Source: Kwoniella bestiolae CBS 10118 (Eukaryota > Basidiomycota > Tremellomycetes > Tremellales > Cryptococcaceae). From it: 64,000 nt of DNA. Of this stretch, positions 49,590 through 60,137 are shown piece by piece (position 1 is the stretch's first letter; each line of letters starts with the position of its first letter). The stretch spans positions 1,736,001 to 1,800,000 of the forward strand of contig NC_089241.1 in NCBI RefSeq assembly GCF_000512585.2. The letters run 5' to 3'. Below the pieces are notes generated by a model that was not told the DNA's origin, made no database searches, and saw only the letters and a list, made by a program, of their open reading frames with translations. A program made the position numbers and the translations under genes.

Positions 49590-50996
49590 CTAAACTCCAA
49601 CTCTACAATTATCCAACGCGAAAATCAATATATCCTCCGCCCCCGTCTTCTCCAACTCGTCCATCACTTTCGCGACCTCCTTCCGTTCCACCATGGAACT
49701 GACAGCGACCCACCCGTCCTCCTCGAGCGGAGAGACAGTAGCGGCCCGTCGTCCTGGAGTGATAGTCAAGGCTTTATCGAGGTGCTTCCTCTCGATATTG
49801 TACGATGCGTAGACGTATTTCTTCGAGGCGAGGACACCGGCGAATCGAGATTTGATGAGTGGGATTAAAGATTGAAGGTCCGGTGTGAGGGAGGGGTGAG
49901 GGGTCTTGGAAGTTATGAGGACGGCTTCGGATTTCATGAGGGTGTGGATGGCGTGGAGGCCTGCTGCGCGCATTGTGTCGCCTGATTCTATTGGGGAGAA
50001 CGTGTTAGCAAATGCTCTGATCTCGATTTCAAAAAGAGAGTGATTATGAATCATGGATGGTTGCGATGGTGCAGTGAAAGTCAGACAACTCACCAACCAA
50101 ATCCACAATCCCATCTGCCATCCCCAACGCACAGGCAGCCTCTACACTCCCACCTACATACTCCACCTTGGTCTTCTTCCCAGTCTTCGAATCAACCCCT
50201 TCCTTCCCATTGAACAGCTCCGCAGCCAACACTTCGAAAGAGGTGGCTATCCTTCCTCCGGAGAGGCCCTCGACGGTCTGGATAGGACCGGTGACGGGTA
50301 CTTGAACTTGCAAGGAGCATTTACCGAAGCCCAGCTGAAGGAGTTCGTCGATCTGTTCGGCGTGGGTCGATTCGGCGATGACGTCTTGGCCTGTTATGCC
50401 CAGGGCGACGGATCCGAGGGCGACGAATCGCGGGATGTCGGCGGCTGGGAGGAAGACTCTGTGGGGAGGAGTCAGCAGGTGTGTAAAGGGGTCTGGGTTC
50501 GTATGGAGATTCAGAAGGAGAGAAAAAAAAGAAGAATTGTGTTGGGATAATGATAGCTGAGAACAGTCAGGAATCAAGTTGTCGTATGAACAAACGTGCG
50601 CAATGATCAAGAAATGAAACGAAAGATGCACACTCTCAAACCATACGAGACGAACAGTCCATACTTCTTACATTGAGAGCACTTTCCTCGAAACAGCTTC
50701 GGAAGAAAGACTATCACTCACAAAGCAATAGGATGATTCTGCACCAGCGCAACATCCAACCTATGAGCCCTGTTATACTTGATATCCGCCCCTGCCAGCA
50801 ATTCCAAAGTCTTCTCCATCAATCTACCCTTTTTCGGTACAGCGAACAACAACCTATCTTTGAGAGAGTCGACCAAGAGAGACATGGTTGATTCGGCCCC
50901 GAAGGATGATTTGGACGCTCGACCTCCCATTGCTGAGGGTTCGGCGGAGAGGGGAGTGACGGTAGTGGAAGGGAGGACTGATGAGATGCCGGACAT
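49590..50996 (-). CDS. HIS1: ATP phosphoribosyltransferase, first step of histidine synthesis
   Basis: Three exons (50996-50722, 50458-50094, 49987-49590) give 345 residues. After a 45-residue leader comes the family start RLLFAVPKKGRLMEKTLELL. Then come LDVALVQNHPIALVFLPAADIP (across intron 1), ALGITGQDVIAE, GGRIATSFEVLAAELF, VEYVGGSVEAACALGMADGIVDLVGESGDTMRAAGL (in pieces across intron 2), and the C-terminal regulatory domain (TPGRRAATVSPL, WVAVSSMVERKEV). It condenses ATP with PRPP and is feedback-inhibited by histidine through that domain (family knowledge). Yeast His1 is 297 residues; the extra length is mostly the N-terminal leader. The gene is divergent from the SH3 gene. Confidence 0.95.
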
Positions 50997-51665
50997 TTTG
51001 TTGTTGGCTCTTGTGTATTTGAGTAGGTTATGGGAGAGCTCTCAGAGAGTGACTGGGTGGTGCAGCAGAGCTAGCTGCTTTTTGATGTTGATTATGCAAT
51101 GGATATATGCGAACTGCAATCGTGATCCCTCGAGTTACTTCATGACGTCCATGCTGAATGCTGTTCTTTCAATATTTTGATGGAATATCGATTCAACATT
51201 TATTCAGGGTAAAATAGATCAGGCGTGCACATCTACCGTTCCTGAGCTCTGCAAACAGGCATGCGGGAGTCGATTACCACGTGAATACGCGTTTGACGTT
51301 CTTTTGTTGAAACACAACGTTAACCCACCCAAAAGAGAACGAGAGTGAGAGTAGAAAGCAACAGATACATAATCGATAATAGCCATATCAAGTAACGACC
51401 ATCTTAAAGAGAGAGGACATTCCTGACCTCACTGTAACTGCTGGAAGTCCGAGAATCGCACCTCAAGTCGTGAAAAGGTATCAACGTAATCGAAAACTCG
51501 GTAATTCGAACTGACTTGATTCACTCACTCACTTACAACAACAACGACCTATACACGAGGTGACGAAGGGTTGACACCTCACACGAGCAGAGGATGTATC
51601 AGACTGGAGATACTTCTTGATCAAGACAACAATCTCTGGAAATTCAAACAGAACAACCTCCCAAG
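50997..51665. other. Divergent promoter region HIS1 / SH3 protein
   Basis: About 670 bp. It contains a CACGTG at 51278-51283 and a CRE-like TGACGTC at about 51143-51149. No perfect Gcn4 TGACTCA was noticed. No gene is seen. Confidence 0.4.
51278..51283. promoter_or_regulatory. CACGTG E-box between HIS1 and the SH3 gene
   Basis: The core hexamer lies 282 bp upstream of HIS1 and 383 bp upstream of the SH3 gene. Its flanks are not symmetric beyond the core. Function is inferred. Confidence 0.3.
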
Positions 51666-53022
51666 ATGTCAGGTCAGGAGACAGCGGTGAAGTCAGGTGT
51701 TGAGGGGGATGTGAAAGCTTCAGGTGAGTGAAATGCGATTCATGGTCCCTAGAGTTGGTATGGAATTGACTGATCATACAAGCTTATTCCGTCCAACCTT
51801 CTTGCTCTTCGCTACAGAAACAGCCTCGCACCCTCCCACGACTTCTGATAAGCCTTCAGCCGGACCATCTTCTCCCCCCAAATCAGCAGACTCGTCAACC
51901 CATCTCGTCCAACCCACACCTTCACACTCGCACTCCGGCATAATCGATCTCACCTCCCCTCAATCCTCTCCATCCAAACGAGGATCTTCCACTCCATCAC
52001 TCACCTCCAACCGACCCGCCCCAGCCTCTCCCGCATCTTCCAGACCACCTTCAACGCAATTCGACTCCTCCATCCGAGACCGCTCAGGCTCATTATCCGC
52101 CTCCTCCGCAAGGAGAATCTCAGCTTCCTCAGCTTCGTCCTCTACTGCTAAGAATGCCAGATCAAGATCCAGAGCTTCGTCAAAGGTCAGACCCAAATCC
52201 ATGTTAGGTACAAATATTATTTTACCCGAATCTTCCACTCCCACACCTTCGTCTACCTCTGAACCCAAAGATAAAGACAAGGATACAATTCCAGAATCGA
52301 ATGAACAAGACCCCTCCGTAACTACCTCGGTCTCTGCTTCTCAAATTATGAATTCCTCATGGGGTGATCAGACCGAGTCCTTCCAAGTGATCTTACCTGA
52401 AGTGATTATTCGTGATTTCGCATACCCCCCTACGGATGTGAGGTATAAAGGACAGGGAGTGATAGAAGATGAAGGGAATAGTAGTGAATCGAATGTCTTC
52501 AGGTGGCCTTGGAAGGGCGATTCTGGTGTCGGTGAGGGGGAAAGTTCCTCTTCGGGAGGATGGGGGGGATTCGGTTTCCTAGGTGGATGGAGGAACAGAT
52601 CAAAAGGTACCGGAACCGACACGGACCGACCAACATTCGAGGATGATGATGATGATCCATCAGACCAGGATGAGGATTATGGGCAAGAGGAAGAGGGAGA
52701 GGATCAATATTATTCCTCCCCTACTCAATCGGATTCCGGATCGCCATCTTCGTACGCTTATAAGATCCTCGAACCTCTCTCACCGTCGGTGGAACCCAGG
52801 GGGTATTATCGCGCGGCGTATCCCTTCCAGGCGCTCAGCTCGAGCGAGATGGACCTTCAGGAAGGAGATTTGGTTAATCTCGTGGGGAGGGGGAATGGAG
52901 ATCCCGGTTGGGTCATAGCTAGGAAGGTGAATATTTTGGAGGGGAAGATTGTAGGTGTGGATGAGAAAGTGGGGTTGGTTCCGGAGAGTTATCTGGAGAG
53001 AGTGGAGGTTATTGAGGATTAG
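51666..53022 (+). CDS. Nbp2/Skb5-like SH3-domain protein
   Basis: Two exons (51666-51723, 51818-53022) give 420 residues. The first 200 or so are disordered and Ser/Pro-rich. The stretch VILPEVIIRDFAYPPTDVRY then precedes an acidic low-complexity linker (DDDDDPSDQDEDYGQEEEGED). The C-terminal SH3 domain is clear: YRAAYPFQALSSSEMDLQEGDLVNLVGR, GWVIARKV, then VGLVPESYLERVE. The ALYDF element is degenerate (AAYPF), but the ESYLE end is canonical. IRDFAYP upstream of an SH3 resembles fungal Nbp2 and Skb5, adaptors that bring the PP2C phosphatase or PAK kinases to stress MAPK pathways. The assignment is by layout. Confidence 0.8.
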
Positions 53023-53627
53023 ACGGTGATACATGAGAGGGAGGGCAAGGTTGGGAGGATCATGGAGGTGGGAATATTAGAAACGGTTTCAATGAGGAAA
53101 GGGGAGAATCGATGTGTATATCGTTAGATTGGAAGGGGCACGAATGGATATAAGGATCACGTAAAGACAGGAGGGAGAGGAACATTTGAGACGGAGAAAA
53201 TGGATGTCCCGAGAGGAATTGGAGCAAGGGAATCTCAGCAATTAGGATTCAGCAATATGGGGAGAAGTACATGTACATCGTATAGCATTCTTCTGGCGAA
53301 TTTGTTGGATCTTGGCGTTTGATCATCTCCTTCTTTGTACAGTTTCATGTGAATCACCTTTGTTTAGTATTCTGACCTATACCCTCACGAAGTTCGAAAA
53401 GTATATACCTCTTTGTATCTTATACGTCAATCATGCATGTAACAAGTCACCTACGCCCTGTGCCGCTCTGATACCTCGACCTCGCCACTGACCACTACTG
53501 ACATACGGTAGTTGCCATACGAACTGTGGATATCGAGCTAGTGATTGCCCTGCTCCGTCGCATGATCCGTACTTGCTTCCCCATCATTATGGGCTTGACC
53601 AGGACCACCTTGAGTGTCTTGTCGTTG
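53023..53627. other. Intergenic stretch
   Basis: About 600 bp downstream of the SH3 gene. The ORFs lie opposite the small minus-strand ORF and have no features. Nothing else is seen. Confidence 0.4.
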
Positions 53628-53894
53628 CTATTCTTGTCGTACCGTCTGGTAATTAGAAGGTTCCGGTTCATCCCTGACCTCGGGCCAGTTCGTGTCGAGA
53701 GTGTCTGAGCGCTTTGGCTCCCCGGGAACGAATGACTTCTTGTCATATCCCCAGAAATCCCCTTCAGAACTAGCAGACGAGCCCACTGTATCGCTTCGAC
53801 TGGGCGGCGCGAAATTTCCTTGGTCGTTTTTGGTGGTAGATTGCCCGCTCGACTCCGTGGTCTGTGTATGGGCGGTGTTGGATTGGGATGACAT
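53628..53894 (-). CDS. Small hydrophilic hypothetical protein
   Basis: ATG at 53894 to TAG at 53628-53630, 88 residues. It is Ser/Thr/Gln-rich and disordered, with SSEGDFWGYDKKSF and EPKRSDTLDTNWPEVRDE. No family is recognised. A CAG acceptor just upstream of the ATG could close a leader intron. An overlapping frame (53495-53746) is also open, so the 3' end could be spliced differently. The composition looks coding rather than random. Confidence 0.4.
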   Translation of the reverse strand: MSSQSNTAHTQTTESSGQSTTKNDQGNFAPPSRSDTVGSSASSEGDFWGYDKKSFVPGEPKRSDTLDTNWPEVRDEPEPSNYQTVRQE

Positions 53895-54746
53895 ACTGGG
53901 CCTGTATCTGGATCAGTTATTAATATAGCAAATCAGGGGCTGTTGAATGAGAGAGGGGCAAGGACAAAGATGGACGATCCTACGAGAAAGACTCAGGTAG
54001 TTATACCCTTCCCATACTTACAAATTTCTACAACATAAATAAGCCCAGCATCGAGAAGACAATTCATCAAAGGTTCTTTCCCTTGAGCGGTACTTCTAGT
54101 CTCAAACTAAGGATCCAAGTCCTCCATACAAGGTTGTGACGAAACCGTAAGAACCGTCCCTTGATGTGTATAGCATGTCCCAAATCCCCCCTGCATTGTC
54201 TTGTCAGCTCCTTAGACGGATGACGTCTATGAGGGCGAGCATCGTGCACTCTACTGCATCGCATCAGAAGTCGACGTGTCAGGCATGGGCAACCTTTGAT
54301 CGTGCAGAAGACTCTCTGTCGGTCCAAATGGTATGAGCAGACCGGAAAGAGGTGAAGACCGGCCGTTCGGGTTAATCGATAGGCGAGCTTGCCCCATGAC
54401 CTGCACTCAACATACTGAAATAATGAAATGAACATGACATGTATGTGACCTAGAAATAGCGAGTATGTCCACAGATGACAGTAGAGAAAACATAGTTCAG
54501 GAGATGGGTGTGCCACCTTGTGCCTTAAGACGCAATGTTCTTTTCCCTCATCCGCAGGAGTCAAAATAAACCCTCTGACATAATGCCCGGAGAATTGATA
54601 AACCCAAGGAGTACGAGAGAACCCGGTGCTCGTACGGTGAAACAGCCCTGGGAGGTTGTATGGGATGATTGATTATTCATTGATTCTTCTTCTTCTTCTT
54701 CTTCCCACCACTCACCACCTCACCAAGAGGATATATCTCATCGACA
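53895..54746. other. 850-bp intergenic region
   Basis: It includes a 165-codon minus-strand open frame (54067-54564) that I reject, and a TTC trinucleotide run at 54684-54704 just before the secreted-protein start. Confidence 0.4.
54684..54704 (+). repeat. TTC trinucleotide microsatellite, 7 units
   Basis: Seven perfect TTC units within 45 bp of the next ATG, in a pyrimidine-rich leader. Confidence 0.85.
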
Positions 54747-57463
54747 ATGCGGTCAACGGCAATTCTCTGCCTACTCGCTCAAGCGGGAATGAGCGTAAGA
54801 GCAATTCAACTCCCATTCTTACAGTCCGACGATCAACCTCCATCAGCATTCGAAAGCATCAACGACCTCCCCTTCACCATTGATATCACCTCAGATGGAG
54901 AACCCGTAGAAGAGAGAATCATTCCCATCTCCAAGGAAGAGTCGGTGAAATGGAAATGCGAAATCAGATCATGGGTTAGGGCACCTGATCTAAGACCTTC
55001 CGCTATCATCCCTGCGGAAACTAGGTTATCTGCCAACGGGTCAGATTGCGAGGATATCGAGAGGTGGGAAGTGGGATTGAGGTTTAGGGAGAGGGCTATA
55101 GTCAAGTTCAAGTGAGTCTACAATCATCCCTCTGTTTTCCATATATTTCTGGCCTATCAAGTCCTGTCACTGGTCCAACGTGACTGTCGACATCTCTGCT
55201 CTCAATATGTACCACCTAGCATAGATTGGATGATCACGGGAAGAGCATCTCTTACTGATCGTTGTTAATACCCTCGTACAGATCCAAATCACTCGCCGAC
55301 GATGCTTTCCCTAAAAAACCTATATTCCCAAGATTCAATGAATCGTCTTGGCCTAGGTACGATTATAATGATATTTACTTTGTGGGAGGTAATATGGGTG
55401 AAGATCCCTGGGAGGTATATAACGCGCAGATGAAAGAGTACAGTGAGTATTCGTCCGTCTCCCCAATGATGCTCCCCGACTTTGGCTAGCCCGGGTAGCT
55501 TTGGCTTCTATTGAATAGGTGATTGCTCAAGGATGGTTTGCTGATTCTGGTTTTCTGTTCGTCCCGCACACTAGACCTGGCGATTAAGAATGAGTCATTA
55601 TGGGATGTGCACGGTTCGGAACGTATCGTTTTTGATATCGCTCAAGCGCTTCCCTACAACCCCGCAGGTGAGTCCCCCCATGTCTCTCAACCGGTACCTT
55701 ATACATACGTGCAGCGCTGATCGTTGATATTATTATTCTTGGCTCAGATTCCAGCAAGATCAACGAGGTCCGCTCTTTCGAAGTGGGAGTCCCAAATACC
55801 AATGTGAGTATGACTGCATCATCGCCCAAGTGACAAGGTTGAGCGGCCCGATGACTTTGCAGTTCCCGCCTATCGAGAAACATGGACGGGGATTCATCTC
55901 AGGCGGTGATGGGGATAATGTGAGTGAGAAATAACTTACAGTATCCGAGTGGAAGCTGTGTTAAACAGTTGCTTTCTATGTTTTAGCTGTTGAATACCGA
56001 AACTATGCTTGAGTATTACCATCTTCTCCACCTGTCTAACGGTACCACCCTCGACATCCCAGCGGGTAGAACAGCTTTCATCCCTTATATCGAGACGGCT
56101 TCGACGGAAGAAGGCGATGAAGGCTGGTCAACTCTTCTTAATCTGACTTCCGGTCGGATCCAACCTGGAGAGGAACAGGATGGGATGGATGAGTGGTTCA
56201 GCATGGGAAGATATGGTTCGAATGCGCCCGAGTGTGTGAGTCAAGATTGATAGCCTACAAGGGTTGTAGATATGAAGCTGATCATTGGCCTGCATTTAGG
56301 ATAAGGGCAATATGGCCAATTTCAGTCTGCAAGTCAGCTCAAATGTGACTCATGTCACTCAAGGTCAGTCAATTACATCATGCTTCCTGTTCGACTCCAC
56401 TATCCTCCATCGTTGTAGGTATAAGACTGTACTGACTTCTTTCCCACTGTTCAGGTCTAAATATCACTCTTAACTTTACCCTCACCCGAACAGGCAACGG
56501 CACAGAGTACCCAGCTTATTTCCAAGTACAGACCGGTACGAGACGAAACGTAACTTGGGCGTGGAATTTTGTGGAATCGGACAACGAATATGATACTTTA
56601 CTTGGATACAGTGGACCCAGGAGAAGGAGTGGGGAAAGGTTCGAGCCGCCTGTCAACATGCTTCAATTGCCTAGTATGAGGGAGCTGGAGGATAGGCGAA
56701 ATCGCAATACTCGAATGTCGGGGTCGTACAATATGGCGGAGAGTAGGTTCCCGCTGAATTATGGGGAGTCGAGGTTTGATATTGAGATGGATGGGGAGGT
56801 TGGTAAGGAGGAGTATGTATTTCAGATGGAGGTGACTATGTGAGTTTGTCCATCCTACTAAAACACCACCGAGCACCAAGGTCGAGGAAATACACATGTT
56901 GGGAGCATAGCGCCTGATCTTATTGTGTTTATGAATATAGCCCGGACGACCAATTCCCTTCCTTCGAAAGTACATTTGAGACCTATCGATCCATCCTGGA
57001 ATTCCGATTATCCACCATATTCCTATGCGAGCCATCAGATCCGTTCAATTCTTCACCTGAGTTGGACGACTCTCAAAAAGAGGATAAGGAATGGGCAGAA
57101 TACGAATTACCTCCTAAGCGAGAGAAGAATAAACTTCGAATCGGGAGACACCTCACGCACACCGGATCAATCCCTGTTCAAATCAATTTGGCCAACAGAG
57201 CTGACACCGAGAAGAACGCTCCTGCTCCGACTCATTACCTCCATCCGGATGCTTTGGGACCCATCATTTCGCTTCCCAGCCGACAACATGAACAACACTT
57301 TGGGAAATTGGGTTCCGCTAAGGAGGAGAGTAAGGATTTACTTCGGAAGAATAGATATACTGCTAGGATGTACGATGAATATAGACCTGGGAGGGTTGGT
57401 GGTGCGATGATGCATGCTGCTAGATTGTGGGAGAAGAAGTTGAGAACGGGCTCTGATGAATAA
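54747..57463 (+). CDS. Secreted or ER-luminal glycoprotein, uncharacterised
   Basis: About nine exons starting at ATG 54747. A signal peptide is evident (MRSTAILCLLAQAGMSVRA). The mature part has many N-glycosylation sequons (NGSD, NESS, NVTH, NITL, NGTE, NVTW). Recognisable blocks are FTIDITSDGEPVEER, YNDIYFVGGNMGEDPWEVYN, RGFISGGDGDNLLNTETML, RTAFIPYIETAS, NITLNFTLTRTGNGTEYPAYFQV and FQMEVTMPDDQFPSFESTFETY. The last 130 residues are charged (EDKEWAEYELPPKREKNK) and contain ARMYDEYRPGRVGG. I do not recognise the family. I see no second membrane segment or GPI signal, so it is probably soluble in the secretory pathway or wall. Confidence 0.75.
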
Positions 57464-58031
57464 GTTGGATATCGTGTGATAGCGTAGTATATATGTACCT
57501 GGTTATCGAATATGCTTATAATGAGTCTTTTTTGGCGTTGTGCCGTTGGATTATGAATATGATATATCTTTAGGAATGGGCATTGCAGTTGAGAACAGCA
57601 TAGACCAGTCAATGGCTAGAGCATACGCACTGACTATGCCTTTCTTTGCTCCTATGAATCCCTTGAATCACACAACGAGAGAACAGGATAGGTTGACAAA
57701 TCCAACAAATCACTTCGACCCCTTATGCCGTTCTCACAAACATATCAGTCGTAAAGGCGCCACACCATCCGGCAATACGGTAAAGTCGGCCGAACCCACG
57801 CATCGTTGCCTTTCCTTCGGAGCTATCCTACGACAGTACGGTGCAGTATGTGAGTCAGCACGTCATTGCACCACAGCACCGTAGGAACAGGACATTCCTT
57901 CTCACCATACACCACCAAGGAAAAGGCCTCATCTTCACATTCGATCATCTCGCCTTCATCTCTTATTGCCTCAACATCACTTCATCACTATAGACACTCA
58001 TCAAAAGCAGATCTAATCTAATCAATCCAAA
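57464..58031. other. Intergenic: SOD1 promoter and leader
   Basis: About 570 bp. The last 150 bp are pyrimidine-rich (CT/CA), a typical fungal leader. No other feature is seen. Confidence 0.5.
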
Positions 58032-59184
58032 ATGGTCAAGGTACGTTGAGGCATTACTTTTATGCATGTACACGTGTGAGATTTACAGGTTACTGATAAG
58101 TCCTCTTGTTGTTTCTTCCTTCATTACCTCTCGGGTCGTCACCCTTTCGGTATCGATCCTCTCGAAATCCTATCCTTCACTACTTTATCTTATCGTGTGC
58201 TTCTGGTCCTGTTTGTCACACGTGATGGCACTCTCCTCTTCCCCATTTGATATGCATCGGTCAACACTCACTGTCCCTTCACTTGAATATATGGTTTCTG
58301 CTGCGACTTCGCTCGGACCCACCTTCCTGCTCTCTTCGCACCAACGTTACACCGTTCAACTTGATCCCTATGCTGTCCTCCACCCCACCAGGCTATCGCT
58401 GTTCTCAAAGGTGACTCCTCCGTCTCTGGTGTCATCACCTTCACTCAAGAGAAGGATGGTGCTCCAGTAACCGTCTCCGGTGACGTAAGTGTTCACTTCC
58501 TTCCTTCCTCCACCCCAATACCTGTCACCCATTTGATTCTTGGAAGCTGCGAAAAGAGAGGATCAAGGCTGATATGGCTACTTCGACAGATCAAGAACCT
58601 CTCCCCCAACGCTGAGCGAGGATTCCACGTCCACGAATTCGGAGACAACTCCAACGGATGTACCTCTGCTGGTCCCCACTTCAACCCTCACGGTAAGAAC
58701 CACGGTGGGCCAGATGCCGATGAGAGACACGTTGGTGATCTTGGTGAGTCTGCTCGTCCCCCACTACCACTACTTTGACCTGATCCTTCATACTCTCCGT
58801 CACTCGGTTGCTCACGTTGCATCGCACAAATAGGTAACGTCAAGACCGACGGTTCCGGTACCGCCGCCGTCAGCATCACTGGTGAGCTGGCTATTGATTA
58901 CGATCTTCAAGAGCAAGGGTAGAATCACAGCTAATCATGATATCTTTGTGTGCGCAATAGACAAATCCATCTCCCTCTTCGGCCCTTACTCCATCATCGG
59001 ACGAACCGTCGTTGTCCACGAGGGTACCGACGACTTCGGTAAAGGTGGTCACGCCGATTCGCTCAAGACTGGTAATGCCGGTGGTAGAGCCGCTTGTGGT
59101 GTCATGTGAGTCCAGCTTCCCCAGGTCTCAGCTAGAGCAAGAAGCTGATTGTTGTGTTGTATTTATAGTGGTATTGCTGCTTAA
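58032..59184 (+). CDS. SOD1: Cu/Zn superoxide dismutase
   Basis: Six exons (58032-58040, 58392-58484, 58590-58743, 58834-58881, 58961-59105, 59169-59184) give 154 residues, the usual length. Exon 1 is only MVK. Copper and zinc ligands are in GFHVHEFGD, HFNPHGKNHGGP, RHVGDLGN and GRTVVVHEGTDD. The disulfide partners are in SNGCTSAGP and GRAACGVIGIAA. It converts superoxide to hydrogen peroxide and oxygen in the cytosol and the mitochondrial intermembrane space. Intron 1 is 351 bp, several times longer than the other introns here. Confidence 0.97.
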
Positions 59185-60137
59185 GCGCATTTCTTTGGCA
59201 TAGCAAACGTTCAAGGGTTGATGGGGAATAGTAGGGTTGATGATGGTCATGAACGATGAACGAGTAATGAAGTTGAAGTAATGGATGAAAAGCAGATGCA
59301 TCTCGTATCGTAGTGAAGCATTAGTGGAGCATCCAGAAGCAAAGCACATAATGGACGTTGCATACATGAACGAAGCTATACAAGGTGACAACTGATAGAT
59401 AGGACAGAGTGATTGGTGGCTACAACGATTAGGGGTGAGAGGAGATGGGCGAAGGAGACAGTACAACCTGTTATATACTACATACACTCACTATCAACTG
59501 TCGTACAAACTAAACCCTTCCAATCGATAAGGAGTCAGACCGTATATTCATAGCCGTCCCTTTGATAACAAGGTAAGTTGGCTGCCGAACGACAGATATC
59601 CTGACCCCATCGCTTCACACTCTAATCTTTTGAGAAGAGGAGCGAGGTTTCATATCTTTGCTGCCGAGGAGGTGTCATCATTTCTTTATGAAAGGAAGGA
59701 TTGAGGGGAAGAGTGGAAGAGATACAGCTTGATGGGTTGAATATTTATACCGCACGATGAGGTTTGCTACTGTCTGGTGGAGGTAGAGTGAGGAGGGGGA
59801 GGGGTGAATTGCCGTATATCTCCGATGTGTGTGGCATATACTGAACAATGAATCAAGATGAGCGTCGGTCGCATGGTCTTTGACTGCCTGACTCGGTGAG
59901 ATAGCAGCAGAGCGACAATTATTTCATTTCGTCAAAAGCTGTCTATTGTCCAGATCCTATATCTACTTCCTTCCTTCATCATTCAAAAGGGCTATCATAT
60001 CATCACAAACTAATACGAATACACCTACAGCCCAATCAGTCAACCAACCAGCAGTAGACTCTAACAAGCAAACAAAGGAAGGACCGAATTCTCACATCTC
60101 TACCTATTAACAAATCAACGCATTCGCAGGCATAGAT
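59185..60137. other. 950-bp intergenic region between SOD1 and eIF2 gamma
   Basis: It contains the SOD1 3' region and the GCD11 promoter. The leader near 59985-60137 is A/C-rich. A minus-strand frame at 59128-59487 has no coding character. No RNA gene is seen. Confidence 0.5.

Noticed and set aside
54067..54564. 165-codon open frame on the minus strand
   Set aside because: The composition is Cys/His/Arg-rich and irregular, with no domain, no splice context and no start context; it looks like a chance open frame.
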